Positions 35,137-44,000 of a DNA stretch of 64,000 nt are shown here, one piece after another (within the stretch, counting starts at the first letter, position 1; every line of letters starts with the position of its first letter). The DNA comes from UBA4416 sp044238845 (lineage in GTDB: Bacteria > Bacteroidota > Bacteroidia > B-17B0 > Aurantibacillaceae). The notes under the pieces are model-generated. The model was not told where the DNA came from. It was given only the letters and a program-made list of their open reading frames with translations, and ran no database searches. The stretch is taken from positions 1 to 64,000 of the forward strand of contig JBIICN010000009.1 of the NCBI GenBank assembly GCA_044238845.1, written 5' to 3'. A program made the translations under genes and the position numbers.

Positions 35137-35156
35137 TTGTTTTAATAAATAAATGA

Positions 35157-36482
35157 TTATTGAGCAATCATTTTTTTAGTAGTTACATTACCATCTACAT
35201 TTAAAGAGTAGTAATAAACACCTGCAGCATAAGTACCTAATTTAATTGTATGTTTTCCAGATGTAGTTTCAACGTTTTCAGAAGAAACAATACGACCCAT
35301 AACATCAGTTACAGTAAACACAGCAGAATTAACATCTTTAGCTAATTGAAAGCTTACAGTTGAACCATTTGCAAATGGATTTGGAGTGTTTTGACCTAAA
35401 GCAAAACCTTTTTTCTCTAATTCCTCTACTCCAACAGTAACAGCAGTAAGATGGAATTCCATAATTACATCTTGTAATAATTGGTGTAATACTAATGTGT
35501 TATTAGTACCTTGGTTATATCTATTCTTTTTAGACCAACCTAAAGTATGGCTAGTTCCATCAGGGCAATTAAAAATATCTTGAACATCTGCAGCAGCAGC
35601 TACTGGAGCTGTTTGTTGTGCAATTAAACCACAAAAACCGTTTTGTGTTTCAACAGCACCACCTTGGAAAGAAAAATAAACTTCACCATTAGTGTGAGTA
35701 CCACCCGGTACATAAGTGTAATAAGCAGCAACGTAGTTACCAGCTGGCACATTTAAAGGAGTCGTTAATTTAACAGCAACCCCATCCGTAGGAGTAGATG
35801 CACTCATTAATGTTTTTACTCTGATTGTAGATGCAGCAGCAGCAGCAACTGGCTGAACTGGACGACCAGCAGGGAAAGGAACAGTAGCAGTACCAGTACC
35901 AGTACCTAAAACTACTCTCATTGCAGCTAAAGTTCCTGTCCAAGTACTCATTGGAGCAACCCAAAGTTGGCCATGTGTAAGGTTAAGGTTAATTGCAGTA
36001 TTAGAAGGCGTAGCCGCTGCATAAGTTAAATAAGTATATAAAGTATCTACTGCTGTAGAACCAGCAACTCTTCTATATACTCCAGGAATAAATAAAGAGT
36101 CAATAGTATATGGTGTAGCAGCATCTAAAATTGGATTAGCATCACCAGAAACAAACGCCGATTTTGGATCTAAAACATATCCTAATGCACAGTCTGGTTT
36201 ATTTGCACCACTTGTTTGCGCAGGAGAATAAACTAAAGTAGAATCACATAAAACAGGAGCAAGAAACAAATCATATTGAGTATCAAGAATTCCTTTTGTT
36301 TCTAAAATACCATCAACTGGGCTAACCATCACATCAATGTTTGCTGTTGTTTTTTTAACTTGATTTGATTTGTTCAAAGAATATGGTCCTGTATATCTCT
36401 GAAACTGTTTTTTCGTAAAATCCTGAGCAAACACTGCTGAAGTAACAGCAATAGCTCCAATTAAAGTGTAAATTTTTTTCAT
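35157..36482 (-). CDS. Secreted protein with T9SS type A sorting domain
   Basis: 441 residues. It has a clear signal peptide (MKKIYTLIGAIAVTSAVFAQ) and a C-terminal Por-type secretion domain. The tail carries 'LGQNTPNPFANGSTVSFQL', 'FTVTDVMGRIV' and 'YAAGVYYYSLNVDGN' and ends in 'KKMIAQ', so export through the type IX system is expected. The middle 340 residues are low-complexity and rich in Ala, Thr and Val ('RPVQPVAAAAASTIRV'), without recognisable catalytic motifs. A TATATTTG box 32 bp upstream suggests good expression. It could be a surface or secreted structural protein. Confidence 0.85.
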   Translation of the reverse strand: MKKIYTLIGAIAVTSAVFAQDFTKKQFQRYTGPYSLNKSNQVKKTTANIDVMVSPVDGILETKGILDTQYDLFLAPVLCDSTLVYSPAQTSGANKPDCALGYVLDPKSAFVSGDANPILDAATPYTIDSLFIPGVYRRVAGSTAVDTLYTYLTYAAATPSNTAINLNLTHGQLWVAPMSTWTGTLAAMRVVLGTGTGTATVPFPAGRPVQPVAAAAASTIRVKTLMSASTPTDGVAVKLTTPLNVPAGNYVAAYYTYVPGGTHTNGEVYFSFQGGAVETQNGFCGLIAQQTAPVAAAADVQDIFNCPDGTSHTLGWSKKNRYNQGTNNTLVLHQLLQDVIMEFHLTAVTVGVEELEKKGFALGQNTPNPFANGSTVSFQLAKDVNSAVFTVTDVMGRIVSSENVETTSGKHTIKLGTYAAGVYYYSLNVDGNVTTKKMIAQ

Positions 36483-36514
36483 GTTTGTGAGTTTAATAAT
36501 TAATAATGTTTACA

Positions 36515-36522
36515 CAAATATA
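36515..36522 (-). promoter_or_regulatory. TATATTTG -7 element for the T9SS protein gene
   Basis: The minus strand reads TATATTTG, a full match to TAnnTTTG, 32 bp before the start codon. No clear -33 TTTG partner is seen. Confidence 0.5.
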
Positions 36523-36667
36523 ATCAATTGATAACATAAAAAAAATTTTTATCCCATTTTATCTGTAATTTAACAAAAAAAACAGCCACCACAGAGTTTT
36601 TAATGAAATGCGATGATTTTACAGAAATTATACCTTTTTTCGCTATAAAATATATAGAAGAAAACTA

Positions 36668-36675
36668 TAACTTTG
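36668..36675 (+). promoter_or_regulatory. TAACTTTG -7 element for the thioesterase operon
   Basis: TAACTTTG matches TAnnTTTG and lies 4 bp before the thioesterase ATG. This marks the thioesterase as first gene of the run, with a nearly leaderless transcript. Confidence 0.5.
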
Positions 36676-36679
36676 GCAT

Positions 36680-37096
36680 ATGTTAAAAAACACCACTGAA
36701 TCAATTATTAAGTTTAGCGAAGTTGATTCGTTAAGAGTTGTTTGGCACGGCTACTATGTTAGATATTTTGAAGATGGCAGAGAAGCATTTGGCAGGCAGT
36801 ATAATCTTGGATATATGGATATTTATCAACACGGTTTAGCGGTTCCATTAATTGATATGCAGGTAAATTTTAAACGTATTTTAGAATATGGAGATACTGC
36901 TATTATCGAAACCACCTTTATAAATTCGCCCGCAGCAAAACTTATTTTTGAATATAAAATCACAAGTGCAAAACATGGTTATTTAGCTTGTACTGGTAAA
37001 ACTACGCAAGTGTTTATGAACCCAGTAAATAAAGAGCTTTTTATTACAGTGCCTCCTTTTATGGAAGCTTGGAAGAAAAAATGGGAATTATCTTAG
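36680..37096 (+). CDS. Acyl-CoA/acyl-ACP thioesterase, 4HBT hotdog family
   Basis: 138 residues, a single hotdog domain. The 4-hydroxybenzoyl-CoA thioesterase/YbgC pattern is visible in 'FSEVDSLRVVWHGYYVRYFE' followed by 'DGREAFGRQYNLGY', with the active-site acid expected in the 'SEVDSLRVVWHG' region. In known aryl-polyene and flexirubin gene clusters a thioesterase of this type sits next to a LolA-like protein and a hydroxyacyl-ACP dehydratase, as here. The substrate is thus likely an acyl-ACP of such a pathway, but ketosynthases are absent from the window, so a different envelope lipid role remains possible. Confidence 0.87.
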   Translation: MLKNTTESIIKFSEVDSLRVVWHGYYVRYFEDGREAFGRQYNLGYMDIYQHGLAVPLIDMQVNFKRILEYGDTAIIETTFINSPAAKLIFEYKITSAKHGYLACTGKTTQVFMNPVNKELFITVPPFMEAWKKKWELS

Positions 37097-37151
37097 TTTT
37101 TCTTAACACTATTCTTATTTCCCTGCAATAAATTATTTTTAATTTTGATTT

Positions 37152-37772
37152 ATGTATAAACTATTAATCATATTGTTTTTTCCATTTGTATGTTTTTCAC
37201 AAACATTTAAAACAGTAAAAGACACTGCCGCCTTAAAACAAAAGATAGAAAGCATGAGTAAATCAACTACTTCTATTGAAGCTGATTTTATTCAGGAAAA
37301 AAATTTAAGCATGTTGTCAGAAAAAATTATTAGTAAAGGACATTTTGTGTTTAAAAAAGAGAATTTACTTCGCTGGGAATACGCTTCGCCGTCTAAATAT
37401 TTAATCGTGATTAATAAAGAAAAGGTAATTATTAAAGACGAAAAAAAAACCACTAAGTACGATATGAACAGCAATAAGGTTTTTAAAGAAATAAACGATA
37501 TAATGCTGTCTTGTGTTCAAGGAACAATTTTCAAATCCAATAAATTTAAAACGAGTTATTATGAGAACGATAAGGGATATAAATTAGAATTAATCCCGCA
37601 AGTTAAAAACATGAAAGAAACTTTTAAAAAAATCAATTTGTATTTTGATAAAAACGTAACTTCGGTGTCTAAAATGGAAATGATTGAAAACAATGATGAT
37701 TTAACTTCACTTGATTTCACCAATAAAAAATTAAATGCTCCAATTGCTGAAACCATATTTACTGTTAAGTAG
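37152..37772 (+). CDS. LolA-like outer-membrane lipoprotein carrier protein
   Basis: 206 residues. A signal peptide (MYKLLIILFFPFVCFSQ) precedes a LolA-fold periplasmic domain. The hallmark strand pattern 'IEADFIQEKNLSMLSEKIIS' then 'KGHFVFKKENLLRWEYASPS' is a close match to the LolA family, which carries lipoproteins or other lipids across the periplasm. It lies second in a run of four same-strand genes with thioesterase and dehydratase, the usual context of the LolA copy devoted to aryl-polyene/flexirubin pigment export. The next gene overlaps it by 38 bp. Confidence 0.87.
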   Translation: MYKLLIILFFPFVCFSQTFKTVKDTAALKQKIESMSKSTTSIEADFIQEKNLSMLSEKIISKGHFVFKKENLLRWEYASPSKYLIVINKEKVIIKDEKKTTKYDMNSNKVFKEINDIMLSCVQGTIFKSNKFKTSYYENDKGYKLELIPQVKNMKETFKKINLYFDKNVTSVSKMEMIENNDDLTSLDFTNKKLNAPIAETIFTVK

Positions 37773-38373
37773 TCTTTTTCTTTTTTCTGGCTGTCATATT
37801 TCAAAATATAAGCATTTAAGTTGTGATAAAATTGTATTATCAGAATCTCACATTTCACCTATTCTTAAAGGTAAAACAGCATTAAAATATAATGCATCTA
37901 TCGATATTCTTAATAATCATTTAACAGGTTTACTTGTAGTAAAACAAACCGATTCTATTTCAAAACATATTGTTTTTGTTACAGAATTAGGAATGAAAAT
38001 GTTTGATTTTGAAGTAAAAGGTAATGAAATTAATGCTATTTATGTTTTTGAACCATTAAATAAACCTAAGTTAATAAACGTATTAAAACAAAATTTTAGT
38101 GATATGCTTTTGTTAACGCCTTATGGTTACAACGATAGTAAGTGTGAAAACCAAAACCATATTGTTTATATTTCTAGTAGAGATAAAACTAAAAGATGTT
38201 TTACGATTTCTAAATCAAATGAATTAATTTTGCAGGAAACATTTCGCAAAAATAAACGTATTTCTAAAATCAATTATACATATAACGCTGCGTCGCAAAC
38301 ATTTTCTCAAATTAAATGTAAACAATACGGCCTTATAAAATTTTACTTCGAACTAAACGAACCCACACCATGA
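37735..38373 (+). CDS. Lipoprotein of unknown function in the thioesterase/LolA run
   Basis: 212 residues with a lipoprotein signal (MLQLLKPYLLLSSLFLFSGC, Cys20). The start at 37735 is needed to include the whole signal and makes the gene overlap the LolA gene by 38 bp, a strong sign of translational coupling. No named family is recognised, although small lipoproteins often follow LolA in aryl-polyene clusters. It ends with ATGA overlap onto the dehydratase gene. A role in anchoring or accepting the cargo of the LolA-like carrier is plausible but is inference only. Confidence 0.7.
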   Translation: MLQLLKPYLLLSSLFLFSGCHISKYKHLSCDKIVLSESHISPILKGKTALKYNASIDILNNHLTGLLVVKQTDSISKHIVFVTELGMKMFDFEVKGNEINAIYVFEPLNKPKLINVLKQNFSDMLLLTPYGYNDSKCENQNHIVYISSRDKTKRCFTISKSNELILQETFRKNKRISKINYTYNAASQTFSQIKCKQYGLIKFYFELNEPTP

Positions 38374-38747
38374 GCAACATTTTTTTATTAAATGATTTTT
38401 ATACGATAGAGGCTTTACAAAATGATGAAGATGCCATATCTGCAAAAATAATTTTGGATCCATCACATTCTATTTTCAAAGGCCATTTCGAACAAATGCC
38501 AGTAGTGCCAGGTGTTTGTCAAACACAAATTATAAAAGAAGTTTTACAACAAGAGTTAAACATCAATTTAATGATGCTGAAAGGTGATAATATTAAATTT
38601 ACAGGAATGATTATACCTACACAACATCCTAGTTTTTTATTAAACCTTAAATATAATTTAGTTGAAAACAACTATGTGGTAGAGGCTAGTTTGTTTTTTG
38701 AAAACACTATTTTTACAAAATTTAAGGGAACATTTATAAAAATTTAA
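38370..38747 (+). CDS. FabZ/FabA-like 3-hydroxyacyl-ACP dehydratase
   Basis: 125 residues, a short hotdog protein. The conserved dehydratase segment is 'IFKGHFEQMPVVPGVCQTQI', corresponding to 'FPGHFPGxPVxPGVLxxE' of FabZ, with the catalytic His in 'GHF'. The usual Glu/Asp after 'PGV' is replaced here by Gln ('VCQTQ'), so activity may be weakened or lost. It overlaps the preceding lipoprotein by 4 bp and precedes a DUF420 gene by 2 bp. It fits an aryl-polyene/flexirubin pathway in which dehydratases build the conjugated polyene chain. Confidence 0.78.
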   Translation: MSNIFLLNDFYTIEALQNDEDAISAKIILDPSHSIFKGHFEQMPVVPGVCQTQIIKEVLQQELNINLMMLKGDNIKFTGMIIPTQHPSFLLNLKYNLVENNYVVEASLFFENTIFTKFKGTFIKI

Positions 38748-38749
38748 AC

Positions 38750-39349
38750 ATGAGCACACAAACACTATTAAATAAACAAAACGATAAAACCGTTTTTAAG
38801 ATTGTATTAGCCGTTAGTATTTTAGTATGTCTAATCATTGTGGTTTTAAACCAAAAGTTAATTCCTGTTCCCGACAATTTTCCTCACTTTATTTATAAAT
38901 TACCTTTGGTAAATGCTATTTTAAATGGGAGTTGCAGTATTTTGTTAGTATTATCGTTATGGGCAATCAAAAAACGTAATATTCAATTACACAAAAAGTT
39001 AAATCTAACCGCTTTTCTTTTATCAGCCCTGTTTATTATCAGCTATGTAACAGCGCATTATTTTATACCTGATACTATTTTTGGAGATGTAGATCATAAT
39101 CATTTTTTAGATGATGCTGAAAGAGCTGCTGTTTCGGGAATTAGAACACCCTATCTTGTTCTTTTATTAAGTCATATTTTTTTAGCGGTGGTTGTATTGC
39201 CTTTGGTATTATTGTCATTTTACTATGGCTTAAAAGACGATAGAGTAAAACACAAAAAAATTACTCGTTTTAGCTACCCAATATGGTTATATGTTACTAT
39301 TACTGGGGTTGTTGTATATATTATGATTTCTCCATATTACAACTATTAG
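38750..39349 (+). CDS. DUF420 integral membrane protein
   Basis: 199 residues with about five membrane helices. The DUF420 family pattern is visible: 'PLVNAILNGSCSILLVLSLW', 'KRNIQLHKKLNLTAFLLSAL', 'SYVTAHY' and 'RTPYLVLLLSHIFLAVVVLP'. DUF420 proteins resemble the heme-copper oxidase assembly family and are often near cytochrome oxidase genes; here none is present. Conserved histidines in 'LHKKLN' and 'LLLSHI' could bind metal. The start is 2 bp after the dehydratase stop, so it is co-transcribed with the preceding run. The function is unproven. Confidence 0.85.
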   Translation: MSTQTLLNKQNDKTVFKIVLAVSILVCLIIVVLNQKLIPVPDNFPHFIYKLPLVNAILNGSCSILLVLSLWAIKKRNIQLHKKLNLTAFLLSALFIISYVTAHYFIPDTIFGDVDHNHFLDDAERAAVSGIRTPYLVLLLSHIFLAVVVLPLVLLSFYYGLKDDRVKHKKITRFSYPIWLYVTITGVVVYIMISPYYNY

Positions 39350-39398
39350 GTCGTGTAAAAAATTAATTAAGCCTCGAAAAATATTCAAGGCTCTTTTG

Positions 39399-39406
39399 TA
39401 TATTTG
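39399..39406 (+). promoter_or_regulatory. TATATTTG -7 element for rpoN
   Basis: TATATTTG matches TAnnTTTG, 8 bp before the rpoN start codon, giving a short leader. No certain -33 element is seen. Confidence 0.5.
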
Positions 39407-39414
39407 CTAAAGAT

Positions 39415-40908
39415 ATGGCTCTTAAGCAAACACAACATTTAAAGTTATTACAAAAACTTTCTCCGCAACAAATTCAATTAATGAAATTGTTGCAGCTTCC
39501 AACTGTTGCTTTAGAACAAAGAATAAAAGAAGAACTAGAACTTAATCCTGCTCTTGAAGAAGATAATAATGAATCAGATAGCGAGGAACTTGAAAATGAA
39601 TATGATGAGGTTGATAACTCTGACAACGACGACTCTGGTGATTTAGAAGATAAAGAAAAGGAAGTTGATAAAATAGATGATGGTTACGAGTTAGAAGATT
39701 ATATGGATGCCGGTGATTTAGATGCATATAAATATGAAATCTCGAATCGAAGTGCAGATGATGAAATTTTCCAATCGGTAGTAGTAGAAGGCCCCGATTT
39801 TCATTCACAATTAGAAGAACAATTAGGTTTAAGAGATTTATCCGAAAAACAATTTTCGATAGGATTATACTTAATTGGCTGTATTGATGAAGACGGTTAT
39901 ATTCGAAGAGATTTAGATTTAATTGTTGATGATTTAGCGTTTTCACAAAACACACAGTCTAGTAAAGAAGAATTACTAGAAGTTTTAAAAACAATTCAAG
40001 AGTTTGACCCAGCTGGAGTTGGGGCAAGAACTTTACAAGAATGCCTTTTAATTCAGTTAGATCGTAAACCTATAAAAGCTAAAGAAACTCATTTAGCCAT
40101 TGAGGTTGTAAAAACCATGATGGATGAATTTTCAAAAAAACATTATGACAAAATCATCCGTAAACTAAATATTGAAGATGATGATTTAAAAGATATTATT
40201 TCTGAAATCACTCATCTTAATCCTCGTCCAGGAAATTCAGAGGGAGATAACAAGGGTCAGATGTCGGAAGTGGTTCCTGATTTTAATATTAGTGTTAATG
40301 ATGGCGTTCCCGAGTTAAGTATTAATCAGCGTAATTTACCTGAATTAAAAATAAGCAATGATTATATCGAAATGCTTAAGGAATATTCCCGAGCAAAAGA
40401 AAAATCTATAAAAGAGGCCAGTTCTTTTGTAAAGGGAAAGATAGAGTCTGCTCAATGGTTTATTGAAGCCCTTCAACAACGTCATCAAACCATGTTAGTG
40501 TCGATGTATGCTATTATGGAGTATCAGCAAGACTATTTTTCAAGTGGCGATGAATCAAAATTAAAACCAATGATTTTAAAAGACATCGCTGATAAAGTAG
40601 GCTTAGATATATCAACGGTTTCGCGAGTGGCAAATAGTAAATACGTTCAAACACCTTATGGTACTTTCTTATTAAAAACATTTTTTTCAGAGTCGTTAAG
40701 TACAGATGGAGGAGAAGAGGTAAGTACCAGAGAGGTTAAAAAAATACTTCAAGAGTGCATTGCTAATGAAGATAAGAAGAAGCCTTTAACAGATGACGCT
40801 TTATGTGAAATTTTAAAGGAAAAAAAATATAATATTGCTCGTCGAACAGTAGCCAAATATCGTGAACAACTTGATATTCCTGTGGCACGGATGAGAAAAG
40901 AGATTTAA
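39415..40908 (+). CDS. rpoN: RNA polymerase sigma-54 factor
   Basis: 497 residues. The N-terminal activator-interacting region opens with 'MALKQTQHLKLLQKLSPQQI' followed by 'QLMKLLQLPTVALEQRIKEE', rich in Gln and Leu as required. An acidic linker of about 60 residues ('EDNNESDSEELENEYDEVDN') follows. Then come the core-binding and helix-turn-helix parts and, near residue 475, the RpoN box 'ARRTVAKYRE'. It directs polymerase to -24/-12 promoters and requires enhancer-binding ATPases, none of which is in this window. The gene follows the DUF420 gene by 65 bp and has its own promoter. Confidence 0.96.
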   Translation: MALKQTQHLKLLQKLSPQQIQLMKLLQLPTVALEQRIKEELELNPALEEDNNESDSEELENEYDEVDNSDNDDSGDLEDKEKEVDKIDDGYELEDYMDAGDLDAYKYEISNRSADDEIFQSVVVEGPDFHSQLEEQLGLRDLSEKQFSIGLYLIGCIDEDGYIRRDLDLIVDDLAFSQNTQSSKEELLEVLKTIQEFDPAGVGARTLQECLLIQLDRKPIKAKETHLAIEVVKTMMDEFSKKHYDKIIRKLNIEDDDLKDIISEITHLNPRPGNSEGDNKGQMSEVVPDFNISVNDGVPELSINQRNLPELKISNDYIEMLKEYSRAKEKSIKEASSFVKGKIESAQWFIEALQQRHQTMLVSMYAIMEYQQDYFSSGDESKLKPMILKDIADKVGLDISTVSRVANSKYVQTPYGTFLLKTFFSESLSTDGGEEVSTREVKKILQECIANEDKKKPLTDDALCEILKEKKYNIARRTVAKYREQLDIPVARMRKEI

Positions 40909-41051
40909 TACCTGTAAATATTCTAAAATTTAACAATTATTTGTTAATAAACCAAAGCTGTTTAATTGAGCGAAACCTGCTAATGGTTTATTAAAAAGGG
41001 CATATTTTAAAGTTTTATACAATAAATTTACAGAATACAATTTTTTATATC

Positions 41052-44000
41052 ATGAAAATATTTAATACTTTATTTTTGATTTTAATAGTGGCGGTATTGG
41101 CACCAAAGTCAATTTTTGCTCAAGGGGGTGGTACTTGTGCTGCTGCTGCTCCGTTTTGTACAGGAACAACTTATCAATATGATAATAACGTCAACACTAG
41201 TTCTCAATCAGGACCTAATTATGGTTGCTTAGTAACAACGCCCAATCCATCTTGGTATTGGATGCAAATTGGTACAGCTGGAAACATAGATATTGGTATT
41301 AGGCAAACAACAGGGCCAAATAATACAGGTACAGCTATTGATGTTGATTTTATTATGTGGGGACCTTTTACATCTGCTACTGGTGGTTGTACAAATCTAA
41401 CAGGGACTAATGATGTTGATTGTAGTTATAGTCCTTCTGCTACAGAAACAGCAAATATTACTGGTGCGGTTGTTGGACAATATTATTTATTATTATTAAC
41501 CAATTATTCTAATCAAACAGGATTTGTTACATTCTCTCAAACTGGAGGTAGTGGTGCAACTAACTGTAGTGTAGTTTCTGGTTGTACGGCAACAATTAAT
41601 AATACAGGTCCTTTTTGTACTGGCACTTCAATTACTATGAGTACATCAGGCCAAGCAAATGCAACTAATTATGCTTGGACTGGACCAAATAGTTTTTCAC
41701 AAAGTGGAGCGGCTCTTACAAGTATTTCTATACCTAACGCAACACCTGCCATGGCAGGAACTTATACCTTAACTATTACTCGTTCCCCTGGAACTCCTTG
41801 TATATTAACAACTGCCGTCGTTGTAAATTCTGTCTCGGCAACATTTTCTTCACCTTCTACTACCCAATGTTTAACAGGTAATAGTTTTAATTTCACCCAT
41901 ACCGGAACCTCTGGGGCAACTCATACTTGGAATTTTGGCGGTGCAACAGCAAATACATCAACCGCAGCAAATCCAACGGGTGTTACTTATGCTGCTGCAG
42001 GAACATATGTTGTTACTCATGTAGCCACAGCAAATGGTTGCGCAAGAACAGAAACCATGTCGGTGGTTGTAAATCCAATGCCTGCATTAACAGGTGTTCC
42101 AGCTAATGCAAGTTGTGGAGCTAACAATGGATCCATTGTAATTAATAACACGTCGGCTGCTGGCCAAGGCCCTTTTTCTTTTACCAATAATGGTACAGCA
42201 GTTGGTTCTCAAACAATCACTGGTTTAGCGCCAGGCACCTATAATATAGGAATTACAAACACATTTGGTTGTACGGTTACAACGCCTGTTACCGTTGGAA
42301 CTAATGCGGGTCCATCTAATATTACATTAACACCAACTAATGCTTCTTGTGGTTTAAGTAATGGAAGTTTTACATTTGCATCTCCAATTGGAGGAACAGG
42401 ACCTTATACATATGCATTTAATGGAGGTGCTTTTACAGCAGTATCACCAATCACAGGTTTAACTGCTGGAACGTATTCAGTTTCAGTGAGAGATGTAAAT
42501 GGCTGTATATTTACAAAAACGGTTGCTGTTGCAAGTAGTGCAGGTCCATCGGGTATTGCGGGAACAAGCACACCTGCTGGTTGTGGCTTAACAAATGGAA
42601 CATACAATGTAACAGGAGTAACAGGTGGTACTCCCGCATACACATTTAGTGTAGATGGTGTTGCTACAGGTAGTTTAACATCTAACTTAGCACCTGGTAC
42701 GCATACTATTAGTACTTCAGATGCAGTTGGATGTACATTTAGTACAACATTTATTATTGGATCAACAACAGGGCCAACTTCAGCAACCATTAACTCTACG
42801 AACGCAAGTTGTGGAAGTGCAAATGGTACATCAACAATTAGTGCTGTAGTGGGAGGAACACCAACCTATAGTTACTCATTTGATGGAGGCGCTTTTACAA
42901 CATCAACAATTGGAACAGGATTAACAGCAGGGCCTCATAACATCACAATAAGAGATGCAAACTCTTGTACGGTTACAGTAAATTACAATGTATTAAATAA
43001 TGGTAGTCCAAATGCAACTATTGTAGGCTCAACAGCGGCATTGTGTAATGGAGCAAGTAATGGAAGCTTTACAGTTAGCGCTTCTGGTGGAAGCGGCGGA
43101 CCATTTACATACACATTAACAAGTCCTTTTCAAACAAATTCAACAGGTATTTTTAATGGTTTAGTAGCATCTACATATACCGTTATAGCAAGAGATAATG
43201 CTGGTTGTACAACAACCGCAACAGTTAGTATTTCTCAACCAGCAGCAATTACACTTACAGCAACGTCTATAGCAGCTAAGTGTTTTGGAGCTGCAACTGG
43301 TACCATAAATGTAGTTGGAGGAGGAGGAACACCTACTTATTCTTACAATTTAAATGGAGGAACTTACCAAGCATCAAGTAGTTTTAATTTAGTAGGAGCA
43401 GCTATTTATAATATGGGAATTAGAGATATTAATGGATGTACACAAACTGCTTCAGTTCAAGTGACTCAACCACCTGCTTTGGTTTTAAATACAGCATCTC
43501 AAAATGCAAATTGTACAGCGGCTAATGGTATTGCAACTACAACAGTTTCAGGAGGTACGCCAATTTATACATACACTTGGACCGGTGCAGGTGGTGCTGG
43601 TTCAACTAGTAATGGATTAGTTTCAGGGAATTATAGTGTGACAGTTACTGACGCAAATGGATGTTCATTAGTTGGAGCTGTTACTATTGGAAATACACCA
43701 GGAGGCACAGCTATTATTACGGCTTCCACAAACATTACGTGTAATGGAGCTAACAATGGTAATCTAACAGCTAGTATGACTGGCGGAACACCTAATTTTT
43801 CTTATAACTGGAGTCCTGGAGGACAAACAACAGCTGTTGCTTCTAATTTAGCCCCAGGAACCTATACTTGTACAATTACTGATAATTTTGGATGTATTTC
43901 AAATGTTTCGGCAACATTAACACAACCAACAGTATTATCTGCTATCATGAATTCTAATAACGTGAAATGTTTTGGTACTGCAACAGGAACGGTTTCTGCA

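Noticed and set aside
42404..42790. Long open frames on the strand opposite the SprB-repeat and other giant surface genes
   Set aside because: They are shadows of repeat-rich coding sequence; their amino acid composition (runs of Val, Pro, Ala) and lack of signals show no independent gene.
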